Below, piece by piece: positions 16,550 through 23,580 of a stretch of 52,381 bases of DNA. The stretch comes from Flavobacterium branchiicola (GTDB lineage Bacteria; Bacteroidota; Bacteroidia; Flavobacteriales; Flavobacteriaceae). The notes beneath the pieces were generated by a model that worked only from the letters and a program-made list of their open reading frames with translations, was not told the origin of the DNA and did not search any database. Within the stretch, counting starts at the first letter, position 1. Every line of letters begins with the position of its first letter. Both the position numbers and the translations under genes were made by a program. Where the stretch lies: the NCBI RefSeq assembly GCF_018383905.1, contig NZ_JAGYWA010000013.1, positions 1 through 52,381 of the forward strand, in the 5' to 3' direction.

Positions 16550-17452
16550 ATGAACGGAAGAACAGCATTAGAATATTACGTTTTAGATGTATTTTCAAAC
16601 GAAAGCTACAAAGGAAATCCACTTTCTGTGGTATTTACAAATGGCGATCTAAAATTAGAAACCTATCAGGATATTTCTAAAGAATTTGGCTATTCTGAAA
16701 CCTCTTTTGTCTATTATTCCACACGGGAAAAATCCCTGATCGTTCGTTCATTTACTCCGACCGGAATCGAGATCGACGGCGCAGGACATAATTTACTTGG
16801 TGCTGTTTGTGGCGCTCTTTTAAAAGGAATGCCCATTTTTGACGAACAAAACGAAAGCGAACCTTTTGTAATCATGAAACATTCGGCAATTCCGGTAACA
16901 GTAAGTTTTGATCCTGTTACTTATTATCCTGTTGTTCAAATGCACCAAAAATCGGCAGTGATTAAACAGGAAATCCCAACATATAGAATTGCAGTCGCTC
17001 TTGGTTTAAAAATTGAAGATTTAGACGTAAATGCTTTTGTTCCAACAATAGTTAATACAGAAGTTGCACATACTATGGTGCCCATAAAAAACAGTCAGTT
17101 ACTTAATAGCTGTGTTCCCGACAACAAACTTTTAATTGAAATCTCAAAAGAATATAATTTTGAAGGCTTTTATTGTTTCACCCTTGCCGATGAAAATCAG
17201 GAACATATAGTGGAAACAAGATTTTTTAACCCAATAATCGGTATTAATGAAGATCCGGCAACAGGAACAGCTGCAGGACCTTTAATTGGCTTTTTAACAC
17301 AAAAGAAATTCACTAAATCAGACAAGGAATATAAAATTCTTCAGGGTGTAAAATTAAAACAAGCCTCAATGATTGAAGTAATGAATCGTGAAGAGGATAT
17401 TCTGGTTGGCGGTTCGTCGATTATTACTATGAAAGGGCAACTTTATTTATAA
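16550..17452 (+). CDS. PhzF family isomerase
   Basis: The 300-residue protein has the two-lobed diaminopimelate-epimerase-like fold of PhzF enzymes. Signature segments are NPLSVVF (23-29), the acid of GYSETSFVY (E50), DGAGHNLLGA and the C-terminal EDPATGTAAGPL motif. Well-studied PhzF isomerises DHHA during phenazine synthesis, but there is no phenazine operon here, so this is one of the many orphan family members with an unknown substrate. The usual GHPT-type motif appears as GHNL, which is unusual. It is followed 20 bases later by a DUF2695-type gene. Confidence 0.88.
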   Translation: MNGRTALEYYVLDVFSNESYKGNPLSVVFTNGDLKLETYQDISKEFGYSETSFVYYSTREKSLIVRSFTPTGIEIDGAGHNLLGAVCGALLKGMPIFDEQNESEPFVIMKHSAIPVTVSFDPVTYYPVVQMHQKSAVIKQEIPTYRIAVALGLKIEDLDVNAFVPTIVNTEVAHTMVPIKNSQLLNSCVPDNKLLIEISKEYNFEGFYCFTLADENQEHIVETRFFNPIIGINEDPATGTAAGPLIGFLTQKKFTKSDKEYKILQGVKLKQASMIEVMNREEDILVGGSSIITMKGQLYL

Positions 17453-17472
17453 CATATCATAGTTGCTGTTTT

Positions 17473-18231
17473 ATGGATAAAAAAAGGCGAAAAGAAATAT
17501 TGGCCCAAATCAATAAAGAAAATCTAATCGAATTCAGGCAAAATCTTCCTCTTGACGAAAATGTATTTCCTAAATTGTTTGATTTTTTAGACGATGAATT
17601 AAAAAAGCAGGGCTGCAATCATAGTTCATCGATAACGCAAACATTTTTACAAAAGACGGGTGTTTCAAATACAATTGAAGTTATTGAATGGTTAGCCGAA
17701 AATGGTGGTTTTTGTGATTGTGAAATTCTAGCAAATGTTGAAGATTTGTTCGATTATCTTAATCCTCCTAAAACGATTATCATTCCCAAAAAAAACATAC
17801 AGAAACAAAAAATCAACAGTTTAAAAACCGACTTTGATTTCTGTATCGAAAAAGTTCCTTCACCTTGGAATCTAATAGAGATAACAGCAACAAACGGCAA
17901 AGAATACCTTTTTCAAATTGGAAAAAGCAATAACTGTACAGTTAATTTACAAAGTCCTACCTATACATTTCAATATGATAATGACGAACAATGGATAAAT
18001 CTCTGGATAAATGAAACCGAATTGCGATATAATATCGAAAACTTAAGTATAGAACGTTTTCATTCAAATAATTATTCCGTGATTATTGTAAAAACCAAAG
18101 ATTGGGTTCCGGTTAAAATCTGGGCAAGTAGCATAACAAATCCAAAATGGCTTCTAAAAATGAATACGGAATTGAGCAGATATAAAGGTGATATTAAAGC
18201 GTTGGAAAAACTCCTAAATAGCATTGTTTGA
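17473..18231 (+). CDS. Two-part protein with N-terminal DUF2695-like domain
   Basis: The 252-residue protein has an N-terminal half (about 1-100) ending in the WLAENGGFCDCEILANVED segment, which resembles the DUF2695 family (a conserved GGFCDCEI-type motif with two cysteines). After a basic linker (about 100-115) the second half is beta-rich (TNGKEYLFQIGKSNNCTV onward) with no family I recognise. A bidirectional terminator follows immediately. It is 20 bases behind the phzF-like gene, so the two probably share a transcript. The function is unknown. Confidence 0.65.
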   Translation: MDKKRRKEILAQINKENLIEFRQNLPLDENVFPKLFDFLDDELKKQGCNHSSSITQTFLQKTGVSNTIEVIEWLAENGGFCDCEILANVEDLFDYLNPPKTIIIPKKNIQKQKINSLKTDFDFCIEKVPSPWNLIEITATNGKEYLFQIGKSNNCTVNLQSPTYTFQYDNDEQWINLWINETELRYNIENLSIERFHSNNYSVIIVKTKDWVPVKIWASSITNPKWLLKMNTELSRYKGDIKALEKLLNSIV

Positions 18232-18235
18232 AATA

Positions 18236-18268
18236 AAAAAAGCGACATTTTGAATGTCGCTTTTTTTA
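18236..18268. terminator. Bidirectional rho-independent terminator
   Basis: GCGACATT (18242-18249) pairs with AATGTCGC (18253-18260) around a TTG loop. A-tracts precede the stem and T-tracts follow it, so it can stop transcription from both the + gene ending at 18231 and the - gene ending at 18274. Confidence 0.85.
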
Positions 18269-18273
18269 TTACT

Positions 18274-19410
18274 TTATTTCTTAATCCCCTGTTGTAATTC
18301 TTTTTGCGGTGGTTTTTGTGGCGGAATTCTTTTCTTCAAGAATAATATTTGCCCTAAATGACTTGACTGATGTTCCATTACGTGAAACCAGCAATACTGA
18401 TTACTTATGTCATATTTCTTTTGCACTTCTGCAAACCAGGCATCATCCCTTTTCTTTAATTCCGAAATGGTTTTTGCTCTCACCTCATTATAAATGTCAA
18501 GATAATATTGAATGTCATGCCCTTTAAACTCATCCCGAGCACCTTGATCAAGATTTAAAGCAGTTTCCCATTTTTTCTTTTCCTCTTCGTTAAATTCTCT
18601 ATTTTCAAAAGTAAAAACCTGATAGTATTTTTCGGCTGCAGCCAAATGCATTACAAGTGCTCCAATTCGGTTTGCTTTTTCATCATGCAAATAATCAATT
18701 TCGTATTGATCCATATTCTTAACCGTCTCTTCAACGCGATCTTTAAGATCATCGAGCATAGAAATCATGTCTCCAATTTTTGGCGAAGCACCTTCAACAT
18801 TTCCAATTTTTCCGGTCTCTTTTATCACGATACCACTTCCTTCAAGTAATAACGAATATTTCCCATCTACACTTGATTTATTTGGAGAAATGGTATATTC
18901 CTTAACCTTAACGTTTTTTTGTCTACTACCACCCAGATTCCATTTCGGAATATCTGTATTGGTTACAGGCGTTTCAAAACTTGGATTTAAAATGGTTACC
19001 GGCTCAAAAGCACCTTTTGCATTTTCGATAAACAATTGAAATTTATCAAAGTAGAACTTTCCGTTTGCCTCAGCGATTCCTCCAAAAAACAATGTTTTAC
19101 TATTCTCGTCAATTGTTCCTTCGATAGTATAAGATTGCCATTCATTTGATTTTATCGGTCTGTCATTCATATTATCCAAAAAACCTTCTTCTTCGTTTTT
19201 ATTTAAAACTCTTGCTAAAACTCCGGACCAGGCTTTGGGGTCGTTAGACTCTACTTTTGCCGAAGCAATTACTCTAAATTTTTTCTTTACCGGAGTTTGA
19301 ATTTCTATTGATTGACAAAAAGCCATCCATACGCTGGAAATATTTTTTTGTGTCTGAGCATAAGTTCCGCTAAAAAACAAAAGCAATAGTGGTATTATAA
19401 GTTTTTTCAT
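18274..19410 (-). CDS. Secreted DinB-fold protein with N-terminal beta-sandwich
   Basis: The 378-residue protein has a signal peptide (MKKLIIPLLLLFFSGTYAQ). Residues about 25-190 are beta-rich and look like a jelly-roll (carbohydrate-binding-like) domain, with FFGGIAEANGKFYFDKFQLF among its strands. The C-terminal part from about 215 is a helical DinB-like four-helix domain. Its metal-site histidines are visible in LVMHLAAAEKYY and FHVMEHQSSHLGQ. DinB-fold proteins include metal-dependent thiol transferases. Being secreted and fused to a beta-sandwich is uncommon. The substrate is unknown. Confidence 0.75.
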   Translation of the reverse strand: MKKLIIPLLLLFFSGTYAQTQKNISSVWMAFCQSIEIQTPVKKKFRVIASAKVESNDPKAWSGVLARVLNKNEEEGFLDNMNDRPIKSNEWQSYTIEGTIDENSKTLFFGGIAEANGKFYFDKFQLFIENAKGAFEPVTILNPSFETPVTNTDIPKWNLGGSRQKNVKVKEYTISPNKSSVDGKYSLLLEGSGIVIKETGKIGNVEGASPKIGDMISMLDDLKDRVEETVKNMDQYEIDYLHDEKANRIGALVMHLAAAEKYYQVFTFENREFNEEEKKKWETALNLDQGARDEFKGHDIQYYLDIYNEVRAKTISELKKRDDAWFAEVQKKYDISNQYCWFHVMEHQSSHLGQILFLKKRIPPQKPPQKELQQGIKK

Positions 19411-19485
19411 TTTTGGTATATTAAAATCTAAAGTAAAAGTAATGTTGTTTTCTTAAGTAATAACCTACTTTAAAAAAAATATGCC

Positions 19486-19520
19486 ATAAAAAAAACCGCA
19501 TCAATCAAAATGCGGTTTCA
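19486..19520 (-). terminator. Terminator after the CDGSH gene
   Basis: AAACCGCAT (19493-19501) pairs with ATGCGGTTT (19510-19518). On the minus strand the stem runs into a T-tract. It is 24 bases beyond the CDGSH stop. Confidence 0.8.
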
Positions 19521-19542
19521 GGATATTTAAACTATATAGTTC

Positions 19543-19770
19543 TTAGTTTGTTTTCATTGGTGGCAAATCGAATGCTTTTGAATCGTGTTCGAAGTTGTTT
19601 CTGTGTGCTCCATCGCAAAATGGTTTGTTTGCAGAATGTCCGCAACGGCAAAGACCTAAAGCTGATCTTCCTTGTAATCCGTATACTGTACCTTCTGAAT
19701 CCATAATTTCAAAATCACCCTCGATTTTGATTGATCCGTTTTTATTGATGATTAATTTAGTCTTGCTCAT
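19543..19770 (-). CDS. CDGSH iron-sulfur domain protein
   Basis: The 75-residue protein carries one complete CDGSH [2Fe-2S] site: C41-R-C43, C52-D-G-A-H56, with S46 and P50 in the expected places. This three-Cys, one-His cluster type is labile and redox-active. Bacterial members are small soluble proteins of unclear role, proposed to act in iron or redox homeostasis. The N-terminal strand segment (TKLIINKNGSIKIEGDFEI) precedes the cluster. It is transcribed divergently from metG, with a large inverted repeat between them. Confidence 0.92.
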   Translation of the reverse strand: MSKTKLIINKNGSIKIEGDFEIMDSEGTVYGLQGRSALGLCRCGHSANKPFCDGAHRNNFEHDSKAFDLPPMKTN

Positions 19771-19867
19771 AATATTTGTTTTTTCGGATGCAAAGATTGC
19801 GAAATAAATCCCGAAGATTTTGGTGTGAATGCTAGTTTAAATTGGTTCTATTTTATGGGGTAATTTT

Positions 19868-20031
19868 GTGGACAATGTCAGACTGAGCAAAGTCGAAGCC
19901 TCGTATCGTGTGTCGTTCTAGTTTGTCATTTCGAGGAACGAGAAATCTCCACAAGTAACTCCGCTCCTAAAAGCGCCAATCTTTGGCGAGCTACTTGTGG
20001 AGATTTCTCGTTCCTCGAAATGACAAGATTG
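19868..20031. repeat. MITE-like long inverted repeat between CDGSH gene and metG
   Basis: Perfect 35-base arms (19923-19957 and 19992-20026) enclose a 34-base centre with its own small hairpin (AGCGCCA/TGGCG). The arms start TTGTCATTTCGAGGAACGAG. Just upstream (19875-19905) is a second repeat-like string, GTCAGACTGAGCAAAGTCGA. Both strings resemble dispersed elements common in Flavobacterium. The stretch 19771-20112 contains no gene. Confidence 0.8.
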
Positions 20032-20085
20032 GATGCTTTTTCTTTGCGAATCTCTACGTAATATTAAAATCTCGATTCTATTGCT

Positions 20086-20093
20086 TATTTTTG
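20086..20093 (+). promoter_or_regulatory. -7 box TATTTTTG for metG
   Basis: TATTTTTG matches TAnnTTTG and ends 20 bases before the metG start, just downstream of the inverted repeat. The repeat ends 60 bases before the box, so it could have replaced or displaced the ancestral upstream region. Confidence 0.5.
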
Positions 20094-20112
20094 CACTCAA
20101 TAAATTTGAAAG

Positions 20113-22248
20113 ATGATACAGAATCCAAAAAGATATACGATCACAGCGGCATTACCATACACCAACGGACCAATACACATTGGGCATTTGGCGGGGGTTT
20201 ACGTGCCTGCAGATATCTATTCGAGATACTTGCGTTTGCAAGGAAAAGATGTTGCATTTATTTGCGGAAGCGATGAACACGGTGTAGCAATCTCAATGAA
20301 AGCCAAAAAAGAAGGAATTACACCACAGGAAGTTATTGATAAATATGACGGAATTATTCGCAAATCGTTTTCAGATTTCGGAATTTCGTTTGATAATTAC
20401 TCTCGAACTTCAGCAAAAATTCATCATGATACGGCTTCAGAATTCTTTAGAACGCTGTATGATAAAGGAGATTTTATTGAAGAAGTTACCGAACAATTGT
20501 ACGATGCAAAAGCAAATCAGTTTTTGGCAGACCGTTTTGTTGTAGGAACTTGCCCAAAATGTGGTAATGATGGAGCTTACGGAGATCAGTGCGAAAATTG
20601 CGGGTCTACTTTGAACGCTACCGATTTGATTAATCCGAAATCGACAATTACCGGAGAAACTCCAATTTTAAAAGAAACTAAACACTGGTTTTTACCTCTG
20701 GACAGATATTCTGATTTCTTAACAAAATGGATTTTAGAAGGTCATAAAAGTGACTGGAAAGCCAACGTTTACGGTCAGGTAAAATCATGGATCGATGCAG
20801 GACTTGAGCCTCGCGCCGTAACACGTGACCTTGATTGGGGAATTGATGTTCCGGTTGAAGGTGCCGAAGGAAAAAAATTATATGTTTGGTTTGATGCGCC
20901 TATCGGATATATTTCTTCTACAAAAGAATGGGCAGCACGCGAAGGAAAAGACTGGGAACCGTATTGGAAAGATGAAGAAACCAAACTGGTTCACTTTATC
21001 GGAAAAGACAATATTGTTTTTCACTGTATTATTTTCCCGGCAATGCTTAAAGCCGAAGGAAGTTATATTTTACCAGACAACGTTCCGGCAAATGAATTCC
21101 TTAATTTAGAAGGAAACAAACTTTCGACTTCTAAAAACTGGGCAGTTTGGTTGCACGAATATTTAGAAGAATTTCCGGAGAAACAAGACGTTTTGCGTTA
21201 TGCATTAACTTCTAACGCTCCTGAAACAAAAGATAACGATTTTACATGGAAAGATTTCCAGGCTAGAAATAACAACGAATTGGTTGCTATTTTCGGAAAC
21301 TTCATTAATCGTGTTGTGGTTTTAACCAACAAATATTATGAAGGTGTTGTACCTACGCCAAATGAATTTACAGAAGTTGACGAAGCTACTTTAGCCGAAT
21401 TAAAAGCGTATCCGGCAGTAATTTCAAGTTCGGTTGAGCGTTACAGATTCCGTGAAGCACTTGGTGAATTAATGAATGTTGCCCGTTTAGGAAATAAATA
21501 TCTTGCCGACGAAGAGCCTTGGAAAGTGATGAAAGACAATCCGGAGCGTGTAAAAACGCAAATGTATGTTGCCTTGCAAATTGCTGCAGCTTTGAGTGTT
21601 CTGGCAGAACCGTTTTTACCTTTTACAGCAAATAAACTTTCTAAAATCTTGAATTTAGGTGATCTTAAAGAGCATTTTGAAGGATTCAGCAAGTTTCTGA
21701 AAGAGAAAAATCGCGACGCACAAGACATTGTTCTTGATAAAAAATTGGGATGGAATGATATTTCTGAAAATTCAGATTTAATTCCGGCCGGACATAAAAT
21801 TGGTGAAGCAGAATTGCTTTTCGCAAAAATAGAAGACGAAGAAATACAAAAACAAATAGATAAATTGGAAGCTACAAAAACCGCTAATCTTGCCGAAAGC
21901 AAACAACCAGAACCGCAAAAAGAGTTAATTCAGTTTGAGGATTTTGCCAAAATGGATATTCGTGTAGGAACTATTCTTGAAGCCGAAAAAATGCCAAAAG
22001 CAAACAAACTATTAGTTTTAAAAGTAGATACAGGAATCGACGTTCGTACGATTGTTTCGGGAATTGCAGAGAGCTTTTCTCCAGAAGAAATCATTGGTAA
22101 ACGTGTTTCGGTTTTAGCAAACCTTGCTCCAAGAGCTTTACGCGGTGTAGAAAGTCAGGGAATGATCCTGATGACTACAAATGCCGAAGGTAAATTGGTT
22201 TTCATAAATCCAGATGCCGATGCACCAAATGGTGAAACGGTAAACTAA
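20113..22248 (+). CDS. metG: Methionyl-tRNA synthetase, with C-terminal tRNA-binding domain
   Basis: MetRS charges tRNA-Met and initiator tRNA with methionine. The 711-residue protein contains the ATP-binding HIGH motif (22-25), a zinc knuckle with C147, C150, C160 and C163, and the KMSKS loop as KLSTS (336-340). The anticodon-binding helical domain follows. From about 607 onward there is an EMAP-II/Trbp111-like tRNA-binding domain (DFAKMDIRVGTILEAEKMP). Its length and architecture match long bacterial MetG. A hairpin terminator follows at 22287-22324. Confidence 0.98.
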   Translation: MIQNPKRYTITAALPYTNGPIHIGHLAGVYVPADIYSRYLRLQGKDVAFICGSDEHGVAISMKAKKEGITPQEVIDKYDGIIRKSFSDFGISFDNYSRTSAKIHHDTASEFFRTLYDKGDFIEEVTEQLYDAKANQFLADRFVVGTCPKCGNDGAYGDQCENCGSTLNATDLINPKSTITGETPILKETKHWFLPLDRYSDFLTKWILEGHKSDWKANVYGQVKSWIDAGLEPRAVTRDLDWGIDVPVEGAEGKKLYVWFDAPIGYISSTKEWAAREGKDWEPYWKDEETKLVHFIGKDNIVFHCIIFPAMLKAEGSYILPDNVPANEFLNLEGNKLSTSKNWAVWLHEYLEEFPEKQDVLRYALTSNAPETKDNDFTWKDFQARNNNELVAIFGNFINRVVVLTNKYYEGVVPTPNEFTEVDEATLAELKAYPAVISSSVERYRFREALGELMNVARLGNKYLADEEPWKVMKDNPERVKTQMYVALQIAAALSVLAEPFLPFTANKLSKILNLGDLKEHFEGFSKFLKEKNRDAQDIVLDKKLGWNDISENSDLIPAGHKIGEAELLFAKIEDEEIQKQIDKLEATKTANLAESKQPEPQKELIQFEDFAKMDIRVGTILEAEKMPKANKLLVLKVDTGIDVRTIVSGIAESFSPEEIIGKRVSVLANLAPRALRGVESQGMILMTTNAEGKLVFINPDADAPNGETVN

Positions 22249-22286
22249 GAGATAATTTATTTCGATAAATAGCTTTATAAAAGAAA

Positions 22287-22324
22287 GTTATCAGCCTAAA
22301 ATATCAGGTTGATAGCTTTTTTTA
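22287..22324 (+). terminator. Terminator after metG
   Basis: GTTATCAGCCT (22287-22297) pairs with AGGTTGATAGC (22306-22316), mostly Watson-Crick with GU pairs, followed by a run of eight T. Confidence 0.8.
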
Positions 22325-22379
22325 TTTTAAGAAGATTACAAATTATCAGAATCAATTAATAAAATCTGAGAATAAATCT

Positions 22380-22387
22380 TAATTTTG
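22380..22387 (+). promoter_or_regulatory. -7 box TAATTTTG for the antitoxin-like gene
   Basis: TAATTTTG, 18 bases before the start at 22406, matches TAnnTTTG and would give a very short leader. Confidence 0.5.
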
Positions 22388-22405
22388 ATTTTATAAAGTA
22401 ATATT

Positions 22406-22588
22406 ATGGATTCGAATTTTATAAATACTCGCAAAACTATTTTTGATTCGTCTGAACCGGAACTTTATAAATTGTCAAATGACCAAAAAGTGGCAATTGA
22501 AAATAGTAGAATGGAAATTAAAAATGGTAATTTTCATAAAAATGAAGAAGTAATTTCTGAAATGCGAAAAAGGCTAAAAAAGAAATAG
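22406..22588 (+). CDS. Antitoxin-like small protein (orphan)
   Basis: The 60-residue protein contains the pattern LSNDQKVAIENSRMEIKNGN followed by HKNEEVISEMRKRLKKK. This resembles the small antitoxins that pair with RelE/ParE-type toxins in Bacteroidota (LSxEQKxAIExxxxxIxxGxxxxHExVMxExxxRY). In a normal module a toxin gene would follow within a few bases. Here there is only about 160 bases of AT-rich spacer and then promoter-like boxes, and no toxin frame is visible. It is probably a leftover or solitary antitoxin. The resemblance is by pattern only. Confidence 0.5.
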   Translation: MDSNFINTRKTIFDSSEPELYKLSNDQKVAIENSRMEIKNGNFHKNEEVISEMRKRLKKK

Positions 22589-22687
22589 TTCTTACTTCGA
22601 AATTCCATTAATAAAGTTCTTTTTTTAAAAAATCGGAATATATAAAAATATAAGAAAATTATTATATTTTTTACTTTTAAATGAGTT

Positions 22688-22703
22688 TATATTTGTAAGT
22701 TTG
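22688..22703 (+). promoter_or_regulatory. Two adjacent -7 boxes upstream of structured RNA 1
   Basis: TATATTTG (22688-22695) is followed at once by TAAGTTTG (22696-22703), both perfect TAnnTTTG boxes. Transcription from here would begin roughly 40 bases before the conserved RNA element. Confidence 0.5.
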
Positions 22704-22748
22704 TCTTGACAAAAAACCTTACATATAATACAGAAACTTTAATAAAAG

Positions 22749-22858
22749 TTAAAATAAGCGAACTCTCGCCATGATGACCCTATGGAAACTCGGGAAAATC
22801 TATCTGTAAGGATATTTTGTCACATCTAAAGCGAGAGTTTCGTGCGTTTAATATTTTC
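22749..22858 (+). ncRNA. Structured RNA element, copy 1 (possible cis-regulatory leader)
   Basis: The closing stem is AACTCTCGC (22761-22769) with GCGAGAGTT (22831-22839), nine perfect pairs. Inside are GATG/CATC (22773-22776 and 22823-22826), CCC/GGG (22778-22780 and 22792-22794) and a hairpin TATCT-GTAA-GGATA (22801-22814) capped by a GNRA tetraloop. The element is repeated at 23156-23264 with compensatory changes. Conserved flanks (TTAAAATAAGC before, and about 20 bases after the stem) are included in the span. It ends 4 bases before the next ORF start, so it may act as a leader. I do not recognise the class. Flavo-1 RNA is a candidate to test. Confidence 0.65.
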
Positions 22859-22862
22859 GTAT

Positions 22863-23141
22863 ATGACAAGAGAAAATCAAAAACCGACACACCACGATGT
22901 AATGCCATCGATGGCAAAATTCCTTTCAGACCTTTGGTTTGAAGGAGATTTTAGAGAACAGCCCAGTTATATGTCTGAAATTTTCAAGCGAATTCTTGAA
23001 ACAGAATTGGGAGATGACAAAGATCTAAGGTCAAAAATGATGGAATGCATCAAAACCAGTGAAATGCTTGCCGAAACACTCGAACCGTTTTCAGACAAAC
23101 AAATCGAGAAGGCTTGCCTTAAAGTTCTAAAAGCCTCATAA
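22863..23141 (+). CDS. Hypothetical protein between the two RNA elements
   Basis: From the ATG at 22863 (MTRENQKPTHHDVMPSMAKF) the frame encodes 92 residues. A GTG seven codons upstream (22842) lies inside the RNA element and is a less likely start. The protein is acidic and helical (SDLWFEGDFREQPSYMSEIF and FSDKQIEKACLKVLKAS), with no signal, no membrane segment and no family I recognise. It sits right behind RNA copy 1 and ends 14 bases before the conserved block of copy 2, so the two elements bracket it like a leader and a trailer. Its function is unknown. Confidence 0.55.
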   Translation: MTRENQKPTHHDVMPSMAKFLSDLWFEGDFREQPSYMSEIFKRILETELGDDKDLRSKMMECIKTSEMLAETLEPFSDKQIEKACLKVLKAS

Positions 23142-23155
23142 AGCTTTTACAAAAA

Positions 23156-23264
23156 TTAAAATAAGCTTACCCTCGCCATGATGTCCCTATGGAAACTCGG
23201 GAAATCTATCTGAAAAGATATTTAGTCACATCTAAAGCGAGGGTTTTGTGTGTTTTATGTTTTC
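23156..23264 (+). ncRNA. Structured RNA element, copy 2
   Basis: The stem ACCCTCGC (23169-23176) with GCGAGGGT (23237-23244) replaces the T-A pair of copy 1 (22764/22836) by C-G (23171/23242). The inner stem is GATGT/ACATC (23180-23184 and 23228-23232), and CCC/GGG is kept (23185-23187 and 23199-23201). The hairpin TATCT-GAAA-AGATA (23207-23220) has a GNRA loop again and a T-A pair where copy 1 has T-G. Length differs by 3 bases inside the core. The open reading frame through it is not conserved between copies, so the constraint is on RNA, not protein. Confidence 0.65.
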
Positions 23265-23452
23265 TATTTGATAATGAAGGAAATAATATAAAAGGCGATT
23301 TAAAGCCATTGGCATTTGACAAAATCAGAACCTTTTTTGATGACAATAATGACGTTTCTTCCCAAACTTTATTCAAAATGGAATCTGCTTATTATTTAGG
23401 ATATTACGATAATAAGACAAAAGAATATACGATTAGAAAGTTTATGGATTAA
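23246..23452 (+). pseudogene. Truncated paralog fragment behind RNA copy 2
   Basis: The frame has no ATG of its own outside the RNA element (a TTG at 23246 is the best start). Its last 49 residues (from about 23309) match the C-terminal region of the large secreted protein at 27503-28963: both share the pattern L-A-x-D, then Y-x-LGYYD, then K-x-Y-x-IRKF-x-D. The N-terminal part, including the signal peptide, is missing. It is therefore either a decayed copy whose 5' end was replaced by the RNA element or a short independent protein with this C-terminal module. I favour the first. Confidence 0.5.
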
Positions 23453-23472
23453 TCAAACTTCATAACATAATC

Positions 23473-23518
23473 AAAAAGCGCGAATCGGTTAACATTTTTA
23501 ACCGATTCGCGCTTTTTA
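23473..23518. terminator. Strong bidirectional terminator
   Basis: A 15-base perfect stem, GCGCGAATCGGTTAA (23478-23492) with TTAACCGATTCGCGC (23498-23512), is flanked by A-tracts before and T-tracts after. It ends the RNA/ORF region at 22.7-23.45 kb. Confidence 0.9.
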
Positions 23519-23543
23519 CTTTTAAAGTAGTTATTTTGTGCAT

Positions 23544-23551
23544 TATCTTTG
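23544..23551 (+). promoter_or_regulatory. -7 box TATCTTTG for the EamA transporter gene
   Basis: TATCTTTG is a full TAnnTTTG match, 29 bases before the start at 23581. Confidence 0.5.
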
Positions 23552-23580
23552 AAAAATAATACCAGCATAAAATACACTTC

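Noticed and set aside
22749..23264. Hammerhead ribozyme in the duplicated element
   Set aside because: Copy 1 has TGATGA and GGAAAC, which looks like a hammerhead core, but the preceding C is missing, copy 2 has TGATGT, and the three stems cannot be arranged around the cleavage site.
22749..23264. Integron attC sites flanking a cassette ORF
   Set aside because: Palindromic elements around a small ORF suggested attC, but the RYYYAAC and GTTRRRY boxes are absent in copy 2 and there is no integrase.
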